Shown: piece by piece, positions 1-9,475 of the stretch | Numbering within the stretch: the first letter of the stretch is position 1 | Layout: the number at the start of each line of letters is the position of its first letter | Origin: Lachnospiraceae bacterium | GTDB lineage: Bacteria > Bacillota > Clostridia > Lachnospirales > Lachnospiraceae | DNA length: 48,510 bases | Direction of reading: 5' to 3' | Assembly: GCA_017441585.1 (NCBI GenBank) | Contig: JAFRWW010000031.1 | Coordinates: 1 to 48,510 of the forward strand | Program-made: the position numbers and the translations under genes | Notes under the pieces: model-generated | Seen by the model: the letters and a program-made list of their open reading frames with translations, nothing else | Databases searched by the model: none | Told to the model about the DNA's origin: nothing

Positions 1-612
1 GTCATCACCCTGATGGCTACGGTCACCACCACTACTTTGTATGTAAGAGAAGGTCCCACTACCGAATCCTCCGTCATCACCATGGTTCCCATGGAAGAGG
101 AACTGGAGGTGTCCGAGGATCTGGACGGCTGGGTAAAGATCACCATCGATGATGATGAAGGATATATCTCCAAGGATTATGTGAGCCTGGCAAAGAAGCT
201 GGAGAGGGCCGTGACCATGAAGGAGCTTAAGTACGGTCAGGGCGTCTCTGACGTGAGAGTGTCCATGGTCAATTACGCCAAGCAGTTCCTGGGCAACAGA
301 TATGTATGGGGCGGCACCAGCCTGACCAAGGGAACAGACTGCTCAGGCTTTACTATGGGTATTTACAGGAAGTACGGTATATCCCTGCCCCGTGTTTCCA
401 GGTCGCAGGCTACCGTGGGTACAAAGGTCACCCTCAATGAATTAAGACCCGGAGATCTGGTATTCTACGGCAAAGGAAGCTATATAAACCATGTGGCCAT
501 GTATATCGGCGGCGGACAGATAATCCATGCTTCAAATCCCAGAAGCGGTATAAAGATAAGCAATGTGAGGTATCGTACGCCCATCACCTGCAGACGCATA
601 ATCAATGACTGA
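1..612 (+). CDS. SH3b-NlpC/P60 cell-wall hydrolase, 5' end outside the window
   Basis: Secreted or wall-bound peptidoglycan endopeptidase that would cleave stem peptides. The frame is open to the left window edge, so the N-terminus is missing; the ATG at 13 is probably internal. Numbering from that ATG, residues 1-60 form a bacterial SH3 domain (LYVREGPTTESSVI, then GYISKDYV). Residues about 80-199 form an NlpC/P60 domain with catalytic Cys110 in GTDCSGF, His160 in NHVAMYIG and a third polar residue, His172, in IIHASNP. The protein ends close behind the catalytic domain, as is usual in this family. The gene is followed by a 135-base gap before the large secreted-protein gene. Family assignment is firm; the biological role (growth, daughter-cell separation or turnover) cannot be told from sequence. 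Confidence 0.9.
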   Translation, partial: VITLMATVTTTTLYVREGPTTESSVITMVPMEEELEVSEDLDGWVKITIDDDEGYISKDYVSLAKKLERAVTMKELKYGQGVSDVRVSMVNYAKQFLGNRYVWGGTSLTKGTDCSGFTMGIYRKYGISLPRVSRSQATVGTKVTLNELRPGDLVFYGKGSYINHVAMYIGGGQIIHASNPRSGIKISNVRYRTPITCRRIIND

Positions 613-669
613 TAATTAACTAACAACTACAACAAAAAAACAATCGCCTCAAACGTATTTATTGCAGTG

Positions 670-746
670 TTTTAACATTTAGTGTTTGTGAAAAAAGTGT
701 TAAAATATTATGGATATTTTATGTAACATTATTTTAAGGAGGTTAT
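670..746 (+). promoter_or_regulatory. AT-rich leader with inverted repeat and strong RBS before the large secreted protein
   Basis: The 135-base gap holds a perfect 8-base inverted repeat, TTTTAACA at 670-677 and TGTTAAAA at 698-705. It also has several AT-rich -10-like hexamers between 701 and 714, but no well-spaced -35/-10 pair that I would commit to. A perfect AAGGAGG lies at 736-742, just before the ATG at 748. The inverted repeat could be an operator or only part of an AT-rich promoter. Confidence 0.35.
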
Positions 747-747
747 T

Positions 748-3700
748 ATGAAAAGACGAAGCAGATTTTTGGCCGGGCTCTTATCTGTAGCCATGGTCAT
801 GACAAGCTTCTCGGTTCCCGTTACGGCGGCTGAACTGGAAGAGGACGTTTTGCCTCAGATCGAGACCACACAAGACGCCGAAGAGGTGGCAGAGTCGGTT
901 GAAGCTCTGGGTGCAGAGGAGGATGTGGTCGCTGATGACGCCGAAGAGGCAGTGCAGACAGTGGCAGACGAGGCAGAGGCAGATGTAAACGGCATGATGG
1001 GTGACCCCTCTAAGGGTGACACCCTTTTGGCCGTACACAGCTATGCCGAGCTGGCTAAGGCTGTAGAGGGCGCTCAGGCAGGAGTGCAGACTACTATTGA
1101 GGTCAAGGCACCTTATACTCTTGAAAATGATGAGGATTATACGATTTCAGCTAATACGGTTCTTACCGTTCCCGCAGGCAAGGATATAAAACTTGAAGTC
1201 CTCACAGATGATTTCCTTCAGTTTGATACTGAAGAGATAGATAAGCTTCGCACTGATGGTGCCACCATGGATAAGTATCCTAAGGCTACCCTGACGGTAG
1301 AAAGCGGTGCCAAGCTTACCGTTGAGGCATGGGATGATTTTGCTACAAATGTCTGCGTCGTTAATAACGGTGAGTTTACAGTTGACGAAGTGGACGGCGA
1401 TCTCGTTATAGCGCCTTACAACGGTGTTCCCTTTACAAATGAGCAGGGTGCTACAGCTAAGCTCCTGAACGGATCCTATGTATCCTCGGATGGAGAGAGT
1501 GCTGCCATTATAAATAACGGCACCCTGATAACAGACAGCATATATGCTGAGGCAGATGATACAAGTGCCCTTGGAGCAGACAGATTTTCTGTAGTCAATA
1601 AGGGTGAGATGATTATGGAAGATTCTAGAGTCGATGATGCTGCATCTTATTCTGAGGACAAGGAAGGCGAGACCGTTTACAGGTTTGGTTATGCCGTACT
1701 CAATGATAAGGAAGCCAAACTCGCCGTCAGAGGTGAAGCCGATCTGGAAAGCATATATAACAATGGTACTTTGACTGTGGGATCGGAGAATGATGTCCAG
1801 ACCTACGTTGATGCATTATATGCTTTGAATGAATCTTCAACCGTGATCCATAATGCTGAAATTGATTATGTTGATATGGCAACGGACCAGGCCGGTAAGG
1901 CTATTATCAAGTCCGGTACGGTCACTCAGGTAGGAGGCGATATCGGAGCGTTACGTTTTGCCGATGTTCTTCCCATACTTGACAGGGGCATCACAAACAG
2001 GCTTATCCATGCTGTTTTTGACGCAGAAGCCAAGGCTGTGGTCGATGATGAGGATCCTACCACACTTTACTTCCAGGGCTACACCGTAGAGGGTCCTGCC
2101 CTCGTTGAGAAAAAGCCCGCATTCCGCGTTTACGACGAGGCTAAGGATAAGGATACCGGGTATAATGTAGAGTATAAGGAAGTAAAGTATCTTGTAGCAA
2201 CCAGCATCGTAAATGGTGTACCTTACTACAATGGAGCGATCCTTGACATAGATAAAGTGCCTACACGCGAGGAAAGGAATGTGCCCAATGTGCTTTATCC
2301 TATTTCAAGTCTCGATGATCTGAAAAAGGCTGCAGTATCAGAGAATGCTGCAGGATACTATCTGACTCAGGATATCGAGGTTACGGAAACCGTAACTTTC
2401 AAATGCCCCGATATTTATATAGATGGATACTATACTCCTACGGATGCAGACGGTAATCCTCTTTTGGATGAAGAGGAAAAAGAGATCGAATACTCAGGTG
2501 ATCTCGTATTTACCGGAGCAGGCGCCTTTGTAGTGGAAGAGGGTGCGGTTGTAGATCTTTATCAGGTAGACGTAGACGCTTACACCAGTGATAAGGAAAA
2601 GGCGCCGACTGCTACTCTGTTTACAAACAAAGGTACTCTCTATACAGGTGAGGTCGAGATCAGATATAACACAAAGCCCGTGGTAGAGAATTCAGGTACA
2701 TATTATTCTGAAAATGAAATATATGCCGAAGATTCGGAAGCTACTCTGATAGTTAATACCGAGAACGGTCAGGCATATCTTAACGCTGATATGGAGAGCG
2801 AGAACGCTGTTAAGGGATCCTTGATAGACAATGCAGGAACCATGGCACTTGCAACTCCCACTTATCAGAGTGATCTTGTTGAATTTGGTCTGAATCCCGG
2901 AGTGGATGGCGAAGGAAAGCCCATCACCGGAATCACTGCTATCAAGAACAGCGGAACCATGACTATGACCGATGTGTATGTTTACAGCACTGTTCCTGAC
3001 AGCGTGGTAGTTGACAACCTGGGTTCACTTTCTCTGTTTGAGTACAGTGAAGATGTTGATTTCTACGGCCATATGACCATAGCACCTTACGCAAAGGGAA
3101 CCACTGCAGTCCTTAATAATGGTGCAAATGCTTCCTTTGTAATGAACGGCGGCAATGTTAATGCATATAAATATGATAATAATGATGAAAAGGATAAGGC
3201 AGTAAGCTATGCAATAGTTTATACAGACAATGAGCCTGTGCTCATCAGAGGTTCTGTATACGGATCAAGAGGCACGACAAACCATGTTCTCCATAAGTTT
3301 GATGCCGAAGGTAATATTACCGAGGAGCTGGAGGCAGCGGTATGTGGTTCTGCAGTAGCAAAGAAGGACGGAACTACAGGTTCATTCAAGGATTCGGAAG
3401 CTCAGGGAGCCCTGTCCATCGATTCCATGAACGCCGGCGTGATAGTGGATGGTCAGATCCCTTATACCACCAGAGTTGCCGTAAATGACGGATATGGATA
3501 TCTTCTTATGGAGAAGGGCGAGTCTGTGGTATACAGCACAGCAAATGATCTGCATGAGGCTGCAGCTTTTTCACTTACTCTCAGCAAAAATACTTTCGGT
3601 CTACCCGTAGACGACATGTTTGAGTATGTTTCAAACGATCCCGCAGTAGCCAATATCAAGGAAGTGACTGCCGCTGTATATGATCCCGAGAATTATAATG

Positions 3701-6123
3701 ATGAGACAAATTCTGATCTCAAGGATACCAAGGTTAAGGTCATCGAGGCAGTAGGCACCGGTATGGCTACCATCAGGGTAAAGAGCAAGCTCGCCGGAAA
3801 TGAGGATTATCTCGTGATTGAGTCTGTGGCTAAGGACATGAGAGAAAAGCTTGTGGCAGACAGCTATGAGGTTAACCTTTCCACACCTTTCATCACCATG
3901 AATGCCCTTCAGAAGTATGCCAGGATAGGTATCGACTGGCATATCAAGAATTACGAAAGCGCAACAGGTTCTTATGACCTTTCAAACAACTTCTATCCTG
4001 TAGGCGTTATTGTAAGAGGCGCAAACGGTGAAGTGGACAGTGATTTCTACAAGTACTTTGATGTTTCGGATACTCTTATGAAGGATGGTACCACCAAGAC
4101 TTATTGGGCTATGCTTGGTACCAATACTACCGGATTCCAGAACGACAATACCAGACTTGCACAGGATGGTATCACTGCTCTTGATAATATCAATGTCGCC
4201 CTGGTAGTACAGAATAAGGTTTCAAAGAAGACCTTTGAAGTAAATGCAAACCAGAAACTGAGCTTCAAGATAGACCAGAAGGTTCCTGTGATCAAGCTGT
4301 CCAAGGGTGCCGTGAACGCTGCTTATCTGGAGAGTCATAATTACAGTTCTCCTTCTGTGATCGATATCAATGATCAGGAAATCTATCAGGGAGAATGGGG
4401 TGAGATCTCCGCTGTAAGGCTTACCGATGATGTGAAGGATTTTGAGTCTATATCAGATACACGCATCACCTATATCGGAAGCGCAAAGGGCGGATCATAC
4501 AAGGTTCCCATGTGGATAAGGCTGCGCGATTATTATGGTAAGTACTATGCACAGTTTAATGTAAGAGCTAAGGCGGTTTATCCTAAGGTATCACTCGTCA
4601 ATAAGAAGGCTACGGTTATACCCGAGGCCGGAGATTATACAAATATTAACGTATTTGTAAAGCCCGGCAAGGAGGCTTATGACCTTAATGCCATCAGCTA
4701 TGCTGAGATCGTTGATAATGATAAGTTCGGTATTGAACGCGTGGATATAGACCAGTTCCAGCTGATCCCCAGAGCCAGGATCGATAAGTCCGAGAAGGTT
4801 ACCATTAAGCTCAATTATGAAGGACTTAAGAAGAACAAGGGTAAGACTTATTCCACATTGCTTAAGTTCTCTGTAAAGGCTGTGGATCCTTCAAAGCTTA
4901 AGCTGAGCAAGCCTTTCTTCTCACCTTTATATGTAAGGAGCGAAGAGGTTAAAGAAGGCGAGAATACTACTAAGGTGATAAATACCACACAGTGCGGTCA
5001 TATTTACTGGGATGTACTTCCCGTGGATGTGGATGTTACAAACCTTTACTTTGTTGTAACTTCTCTTGACGGAAAATCCTATGCTACTTCCGAGTATGGA
5101 GATGATTTCTTTAACGGTGTTACAACTGATAAGGAGGCATGCATATATGCTACAGACCAGCTTACTGATAAGGATAAGTTTGTGAGCGTTAAGGTCAGCA
5201 TGTATGACTCATCAAATACCAAGATCGGTAAGGATGCAGTAGTCAAGGTACCTGTAAACGCAGGCGAGTGCAAGGTGAATGAGCCTAAGGCTATCACCAT
5301 TGATCTTACAAAGCAGTCCACTTATAACAGCTCGATCCTGACAAAGGCAAAGGGAAATATACGTGTATTGAGCTCGGATGGTCTGGAATATAATGATTAC
5401 TTCCCTAAGGCCATAGGCCCTAACGATTATCTTGATGGTTTGTTTGAGGTGTTCGCGGCAAACAGCACAGCACTTAAGGCTGAAAACGGAGCTATACTTA
5501 CTCATGTGGATTATAAGGGATCACCTTACTTCTACATTGTAACCGATGATAAGAAGATCTATGCGGTAACCGATTCCGATGCGCTTGCGGCAGGACTCAT
5601 CAAGCCCGGTTCAAGCTATACCCTGGATCTGACCTTTGAGTCACCTAACGGCAGCACGGTAGTTCCTCTTACCATCAACATCGCAGGCATCAAGAAGGTT
5701 AAGGCAAGCGGTAAGGCATTTACCGATCTTTCCGGAATCACCTCTTATGCAAGAGCCGGTATTGGCATACAGACAGAAGTTCCTTACTACGGACTTAAAA
5801 TACAGAGCGTAACCTGTGATTCTCCTGAGTTTGAGATTTCACCCTTTACAAGCTATGAGGCTATCGGTTCCGACTCACCCAAATTTGATGCAGATGAAGG
5901 AAGCAGCACCACTGCCACCGGTGAAGGAATAGCTCAGCCTAATTATAGTTATGAGCATTCAGATGGATTAAGATATAACTATTATTTCCTGACCTGGAAG
6001 GATAACAAGCCATCAGCTGCCAAGAACGGCGTAGTAAAGGTTAACCTGACGGTTACATATACCTGCGGTGTGACCGCAAAGGTAACCGTTCCCGTAAATG
6101 TATACGGCGTAGCAGGTAAGTAA
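748..6123 (+). CDS. Very large secreted surface protein of unknown function (1791 aa)
   Basis: I do not recognise a named family. Residues 1-28 are a Sec signal peptide (Lys/Arg start, LAGLLSVAMVMTSF core, VTAA end). An acidic Glu/Ala/Asp-rich stretch follows to about residue 90. Residues about 100-900 repeat short turns of the type N-N/K-G-T/E-L/M plus a beta strand (INNGTLITDS, VNKGEMIMED, TNKGTLYTGE, IKNSGTMTMTD), which suggests a parallel beta-helix. The C-terminal half is Lys/Asp-rich with alternating beta-strand character, possibly Ig-like modules. There is no LPXTG motif, S-layer homology domain, dockerin or C-terminal membrane segment, so attachment is unexplained. Codon use is strongly biased (AAG, GGT, CTT, TAT), which fits high expression. 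The start has a perfect AAGGAGG and a terminator follows. Possible roles: structural surface layer protein or adhesin. Confidence 0.85.
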   Translation: MKRRSRFLAGLLSVAMVMTSFSVPVTAAELEEDVLPQIETTQDAEEVAESVEALGAEEDVVADDAEEAVQTVADEAEADVNGMMGDPSKGDTLLAVHSYAELAKAVEGAQAGVQTTIEVKAPYTLENDEDYTISANTVLTVPAGKDIKLEVLTDDFLQFDTEEIDKLRTDGATMDKYPKATLTVESGAKLTVEAWDDFATNVCVVNNGEFTVDEVDGDLVIAPYNGVPFTNEQGATAKLLNGSYVSSDGESAAIINNGTLITDSIYAEADDTSALGADRFSVVNKGEMIMEDSRVDDAASYSEDKEGETVYRFGYAVLNDKEAKLAVRGEADLESIYNNGTLTVGSENDVQTYVDALYALNESSTVIHNAEIDYVDMATDQAGKAIIKSGTVTQVGGDIGALRFADVLPILDRGITNRLIHAVFDAEAKAVVDDEDPTTLYFQGYTVEGPALVEKKPAFRVYDEAKDKDTGYNVEYKEVKYLVATSIVNGVPYYNGAILDIDKVPTREERNVPNVLYPISSLDDLKKAAVSENAAGYYLTQDIEVTETVTFKCPDIYIDGYYTPTDADGNPLLDEEEKEIEYSGDLVFTGAGAFVVEEGAVVDLYQVDVDAYTSDKEKAPTATLFTNKGTLYTGEVEIRYNTKPVVENSGTYYSENEIYAEDSEATLIVNTENGQAYLNADMESENAVKGSLIDNAGTMALATPTYQSDLVEFGLNPGVDGEGKPITGITAIKNSGTMTMTDVYVYSTVPDSVVVDNLGSLSLFEYSEDVDFYGHMTIAPYAKGTTAVLNNGANASFVMNGGNVNAYKYDNNDEKDKAVSYAIVYTDNEPVLIRGSVYGSRGTTNHVLHKFDAEGNITEELEAAVCGSAVAKKDGTTGSFKDSEAQGALSIDSMNAGVIVDGQIPYTTRVAVNDGYGYLLMEKGESVVYSTANDLHEAAAFSLTLSKNTFGLPVDDMFEYVSNDPAVANIKEVTAAVYDPENYNDETNSDLKDTKVKVIEAVGTGMATIRVKSKLAGNEDYLVIESVAKDMREKLVADSYEVNLSTPFITMNALQKYARIGIDWHIKNYESATGSYDLSNNFYPVGVIVRGANGEVDSDFYKYFDVSDTLMKDGTTKTYWAMLGTNTTGFQNDNTRLAQDGITALDNINVALVVQNKVSKKTFEVNANQKLSFKIDQKVPVIKLSKGAVNAAYLESHNYSSPSVIDINDQEIYQGEWGEISAVRLTDDVKDFESISDTRITYIGSAKGGSYKVPMWIRLRDYYGKYYAQFNVRAKAVYPKVSLVNKKATVIPEAGDYTNINVFVKPGKEAYDLNAISYAEIVDNDKFGIERVDIDQFQLIPRARIDKSEKVTIKLNYEGLKKNKGKTYSTLLKFSVKAVDPSKLKLSKPFFSPLYVRSEEVKEGENTTKVINTTQCGHIYWDVLPVDVDVTNLYFVVTSLDGKSYATSEYGDDFFNGVTTDKEACIYATDQLTDKDKFVSVKVSMYDSSNTKIGKDAVVKVPVNAGECKVNEPKAITIDLTKQSTYNSSILTKAKGNIRVLSSDGLEYNDYFPKAIGPNDYLDGLFEVFAANSTALKAENGAILTHVDYKGSPYFYIVTDDKKIYAVTDSDALAAGLIKPGSSYTLDLTFESPNGSTVVPLTINIAGIKKVKASGKAFTDLSGITSYARAGIGIQTEVPYYGLKIQSVTCDSPEFEISPFTSYEAIGSDSPKFDADEGSSTTATGEGIAQPNYSYEHSDGLRYNYYFLTWKDNKPSAAKNGVVKVNLTVTYTCGVTAKVTVPVNVYGVAGK

Positions 6124-6158
6124 TTAAAATCCGTATATCGTTATGATATGTGATTTGT

Positions 6159-6190
6159 CCCCCGGCCACTTGGCCGGGGGATTTTTTTCT
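6159..6190 (+). terminator. Rho-independent terminator after the large secreted protein
   Basis: A ten-base-pair GC-rich perfect stem (CCCCCGGCCA at 6159-6168 with TGGCCGGGGG at 6171-6180) is followed at once by ATTTTTTTCT. This is a textbook strong terminator and isolates the surface-protein gene as its own unit. Confidence 0.93.
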
Positions 6191-6315
6191 TGTATATTCA
6201 GCTGTAAAATGGTATAATTTTGCATTGAGGTGAGGACATTCCACGGAGGGGAGTTTTTGCCGGACAATATAGGTGTCGGGGCAGAGTGTTCCGATGGGAT
6301 TATAGGAGGATTATT

Positions 6316-6696
6316 ATGAGTGATTACAGTAGTTACAGTGACAGTGGTCTGAACGCCATCATTGCAGGCATGGGTATTGCTTATTATCTTATTATGCTTG
6401 TAGTCTGCATTCTGATGATCGTGGCAATGTGGAAGATCTTTGAGAAGGCCGGAGAGGCAGGATGGAAGTCCCTGATACCTTTCTATAATACCTATATCTT
6501 ATTTAAGATCTCATGCGGTAACGGCTGGCTGTTCCTTATTCTTTTTATCTTCGCACCTTTCATTTACTGGCAGATGTGGAAGCTTTGCAAGGCTTTTGAT
6601 AAGGGTATAGGATTCTTTATCCTTATGCTGTTCCTGACTCCTGTTGCATATCTGATGCTGGGATTTGGTGATGCTGATTATATAGGTGTTCAGTAA
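6316..6696 (+). CDS. Small DUF5684-family integral membrane protein
   Basis: A 126-residue membrane protein. After a short Ser/Tyr-rich N-terminus it has about four hydrophobic segments and the DUF5684 hallmarks: an EKAGEAGWKSLIPFYNTY block, then a hydrophobic pair, then the C-terminal LGFGDADY motif. I placed the start at the ATG at 6316 because TAGGAGGA lies directly upstream at 6302-6309; an in-frame ATG at 6286 lacks a ribosome site. Members are often described as signal-peptidase-associated or simply unknown, and no biochemical function is established as far as I know. It sits between two terminators and so is probably monocistronic. Confidence 0.8.
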   Translation: MSDYSSYSDSGLNAIIAGMGIAYYLIMLVVCILMIVAMWKIFEKAGEAGWKSLIPFYNTYILFKISCGNGWLFLILFIFAPFIYWQMWKLCKAFDKGIGFFILMLFLTPVAYLMLGFGDADYIGVQ

Positions 6697-6716
6697 ATTC
6701 ATAAAAAGTGCCGATG

Positions 6717-6748
6717 GAGGCTCACCTTAACGGGTGAGCCTCTTTCTT
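6717..6748 (+). terminator. Rho-independent terminator after the DUF5684 gene
   Basis: Ten-base-pair perfect stem, GAGGCTCACC at 6717-6726 with GGTGAGCCTC at 6733-6742, a six-base loop and a following TTTCTT run. Confidence 0.88.
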
Positions 6749-6770
6749 GAAATGCGGTGGTTTATTTTTT

Positions 6771-6866
6771 GTCATTCTGAGCGAAGCGGATTATGTCATT
6801 CTGAGCGAAGTGGATTTTGTCATTCTGAGCGAAGCGAAGAATCTTGAAAAAAGATGCGTTGTAATA
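6771..6866 (+). repeat. Dispersed intergenic repeat, three tandem partial copies
   Basis: Three head-to-tail copies with a 24-base period start at 6771, 6795 and 6819, each opening with GTCATTCTGAGCGAAG. Only the last continues through CGAAGAATCTTGA, then AAAGATGC and TTGTAATA. The same element recurs at 8592, 15229, 25011, 36100, 41876 and 46691, always between genes. Confidence 0.85.
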
Positions 6867-6905
6867 CCTTCATCCAAAAATATCAAGTAAGATCAGAAGG
6901 TATTA
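6862..6905. promoter_or_regulatory. Inverted repeat in the leader of the beta-CASP gene
   Basis: TAATACCTTC at 6862-6871 and GAAGGTATTA at 6896-6905 are a perfect ten-base inverted repeat separated by 24 bases, ending 23 bases before the start codon. It could be an operator or a 5' leader stem in the mRNA. Its left arm overlaps the tail of the dispersed repeat, so part of it may simply be repeat structure. Confidence 0.4.
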
Positions 6906-6928
6906 TGAATAAAAGGGGGTAACGGATC

Positions 6929-8590
6929 ATGAAACTTATGTTTATAGGTGCGGATCATGAGGTGACGGGAAGCTGTCATTACCTGGAAGCCTGTGGCAAG
7001 AATATACTGGTGGACTGTGGCATGGAACAGGGGAGCGATGCCTTTGAAAATGCGGCCCTTCCGGTAAGCGCTGCAGAAATAGATTATATATTGCTGACCC
7101 ATGCCCACATAGACCATTCGGGACTTTTGCCCCTCATGGCAGCCCAGGGCTTTAAGGGACAGGTCTTTGCCACTGCGGCTACCTGTGATCTGGCGGACAT
7201 CATGCTTAGAGACTCGGCTCATATCCAGACCTTTGAGGCTGAGTGGCGTAACCGTAAGGCGAAGCGCTCGGATGCCATTAAGGAATACGAGCCCCTCTAT
7301 ACCATGGAGGATGCCATAAATGCCATCAGGCTCCTGGTGCCCAGCCCCTACGGGAAGAGGATCAATATATATACTTCCCCTGATGAGACTGAGGGCATAG
7401 ACATAAGGTTTACCGATGTGGGACATCTGCTGGGATCCTCGGCCATAGAGGTGTGGATATCAGAGACCGAGAGCTATGATGACGGGACTAATGATGGAGA
7501 GCCGGAAACCATTTCAAAGAAGATCGTTTTTTCCGGAGATGTGGGAAATATAAACCAGCCCCTCATAAAGGACCCCGGCACCGTGGAAGAGGCCGATTAC
7601 ATACTGATAGAGTCCACCTATGGTGACAGGCTTCATGATACGGAAAGAGAGGATTACGTCACCAGACTGGCTGAGATACTGCAGGAGACCTTTGACAAGG
7701 GCGGTAATGTGGTGATTCCCTCTTTTGCTGTGGGACGTACTCAGGAACTTTTATATTTCCTGCGTCAGGTCAGGGGTAAGCGCCTGGTAAAGGGACATGA
7801 AACCTTCAGGGTATACGTAGATTCCCCTCTGGCTGTGGAAGCCACCGGGATCTTTAACAAGAATAAGATAGAGTGTTTTGACGAGGAGGCTATGGCCCTG
7901 GTAAATAAGGGGATCAATCCCATATCCTTCCCGGGACTGACTCTTTCCATCACGTCGGATGAGTCAAAGGAGATAAACTTTATCGAGGAGCCTAAGGTGA
8001 TCATATCCGCATCAGGTATGTGCGAAGCAGGTCGTATCAGGCATCATTTAAAACATAATCTGTGGCGCCCTGAGTGCACGGTGCTCTTTGTGGGCTATCA
8101 GGCAAACGGCACTCTGGGACGCGCCCTTATCGAAGGAGCCAAGGAAGTGAAACTCTTCGGAGAGACCATAGAGGTGAGGGCCAAGATAATGCAGCTGGCC
8201 GGCATCAGCGGCCACGCCGACAGAAAGGGACTCATGGACTGGCTCCACGGCTTTAAGAAACGGCCTTCTCATGTGTTTGTGGTCCATGGCGAGGACAGCG
8301 TCTGCGATATCTTCGCACAGGGCATTAAAACTGAGTTCGGATACGATGTGTCGGCGCCTTTTTCCGGCAGTGTATATGATCTGTCCCGGAATATGTATGT
8401 GAAGGAAGCCGCCGGCGTCAGAGTGGCACCTAAGGGCGTCAAGAAGACTGTATCTGCAGTATACAGGCGCTTCCTGGCTGCAGCCGAGAGACTCCTGGCC
8501 ATCGTCAAGAGATCAGACGGACTGGCTAATAAGGATATGGCCAGATTTGCGGATCAGATCAGTAACCTGTGTGATAAGATAGAGCACTGA
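6929..8590 (+). CDS. Metallo-beta-lactamase / beta-CASP family RNase-like protein
   Basis: A 553-residue cytoplasmic enzyme of the RNA-processing beta-CASP group (CPSF-73/Ysh1-like). The N-terminal half is a metallo-beta-lactamase fold with the zinc motif HAHIDH at residues 58-63 and a later FSGDVGNI aspartate motif. The beta-CASP insertion begins around IESTYGDR and includes SFAVGRTQELLYFL. Motif-B/C-like histidines lie in GISGHADR and VVHGED. The length fits bacterial members of this group and differs from RNase J, which has an extra C-terminal domain. Likely role: 3'-end or endonucleolytic RNA processing; the substrate is unknown. The start codon follows AAAGGGGGT. The last 60 residues are basic and helical. 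Confidence 0.88.
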   Translation: MKLMFIGADHEVTGSCHYLEACGKNILVDCGMEQGSDAFENAALPVSAAEIDYILLTHAHIDHSGLLPLMAAQGFKGQVFATAATCDLADIMLRDSAHIQTFEAEWRNRKAKRSDAIKEYEPLYTMEDAINAIRLLVPSPYGKRINIYTSPDETEGIDIRFTDVGHLLGSSAIEVWISETESYDDGTNDGEPETISKKIVFSGDVGNINQPLIKDPGTVEEADYILIESTYGDRLHDTEREDYVTRLAEILQETFDKGGNVVIPSFAVGRTQELLYFLRQVRGKRLVKGHETFRVYVDSPLAVEATGIFNKNKIECFDEEAMALVNKGINPISFPGLTLSITSDESKEINFIEEPKVIISASGMCEAGRIRHHLKHNLWRPECTVLFVGYQANGTLGRALIEGAKEVKLFGETIEVRAKIMQLAGISGHADRKGLMDWLHGFKKRPSHVFVVHGEDSVCDIFAQGIKTEFGYDVSAPFSGSVYDLSRNMYVKEAAGVRVAPKGVKKTVSAVYRRFLAAAERLLAIVKRSDGLANKDMARFADQISNLCDKIEH

Positions 8591-8591
8591 C

Positions 8592-8650
8592 TGTCATTCT
8601 GAGGAACGAAGTGACGAAGAATCTTGAAAGAGCATAGCCTTGTAATAACG
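8592..8650 (+). repeat. Dispersed intergenic repeat copy
   Basis: Begins TGTCATTCTGAGGAACGAAG two bases after the beta-CASP stop codon, continues GTGACGAAGAATCTTGAAAG and ends near TTGTAATAACG. The tail matches the copy at 6819, which extends the repeat unit to more than 45 bases. Confidence 0.85.
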
Positions 8651-8672
8651 AAAAACGATTGAGGATATTATC

Positions 8673-9467
8673 ATGAAGGATAAAATTTTATTATTCATAC
8701 CTATGTACAACTGTGAAAAGCAGATAACCCGTGTGCTGGACCAGCTGACGGATGAGGTGAGCTCATATCTGTCGGAGGTTATCATAGTGAATAACCGCAG
8801 CACCGACGATGGCGAGGATGCAGTGCTGGACTATCTGGAGAATACCCCGCCGAAGGTGAAGACTATACTGCTCCGCAATGATGAGAATTACGGACTGGGT
8901 GGATCCCACAAGGTGGCCTTTGATTATGCCCTGGAGCATGGCTTCGATTATGTGATCGTTCTCCACGGTGACGATCAGGGGGATATCGATAATCTGCTGC
9001 CTTATCTGCGGACCGGCGCCTACGGCCGCTTCGACTGCTTCCTGGGAGCACGTTTCATGAAGGGTTCATCCCTTCAGGGATATTCCGCATTCCGCACCTT
9101 TGGCAACAGAGTTTACAATATCCTGTTTTCCTTTGTCTGTGGTACCAAGATAAGAGATCTGGGTTCAGGCCTTAACATGTATAAGACCGACATCCTGGAG
9201 AGCGGCTTCTATGAGAAGTATCCCGACAATCTCATGTTTAATTACTGTATGATCATGGGCTCCTGCCATTTTGGTCATAAGATCTGTTTCTTCCCCATCT
9301 CCTGGCGTGAGGATGACCAGGTGTCCAATGTAAAGATGACAAGCCAGGCCATAAAGGTTCTTAAGCTGCTGCTTGATTTTGCCATAGACAAGAGCGCCTT
9401 CGTCAGGGCCGAGCACAGGGATGTGGTGATAGATGATTATAGCGCGAACCGCGTGCGCAGAGTGTGA
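8673..9467 (+). CDS. Family 2 (GT-A fold) glycosyltransferase, DPM-like
   Basis: A 264-residue inverting glycosyltransferase that would transfer a sugar from a nucleotide sugar to a lipid carrier or glycan. The N-terminus has the family pattern IPMYNCEKQI, then VNNRSTDDGEDAV. The DXD-like region is VLHGDDQGDIDNLLPYL, and the acceptor region has GARFMKGSSL and RDLGSGLNMYK, all similar to dolichyl/polyprenyl-phosphate sugar transferases. There is no C-terminal membrane anchor, so it is probably cytoplasmic or peripheral. A GAGGA site precedes the ATG. The AT-rich Rhs island begins nine bases after its stop. Confidence 0.87.
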   Translation: MKDKILLFIPMYNCEKQITRVLDQLTDEVSSYLSEVIIVNNRSTDDGEDAVLDYLENTPPKVKTILLRNDENYGLGGSHKVAFDYALEHGFDYVIVLHGDDQGDIDNLLPYLRTGAYGRFDCFLGARFMKGSSLQGYSAFRTFGNRVYNILFSFVCGTKIRDLGSGLNMYKTDILESGFYEKYPDNLMFNYCMIMGSCHFGHKICFFPISWREDDQVSNVKMTSQAIKVLKLLLDFAIDKSAFVRAEHRDVVIDDYSANRVRRV

Positions 9468-9475
9468 ATCAGTAT

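Noticed and set aside
6771..6845. Three regularly spaced repeats as a small CRISPR array
   Set aside because: The 24-base period is direct tandem repetition with only 4-5 bases between cores, and the same core occurs singly elsewhere; no spacers and no cas genes.
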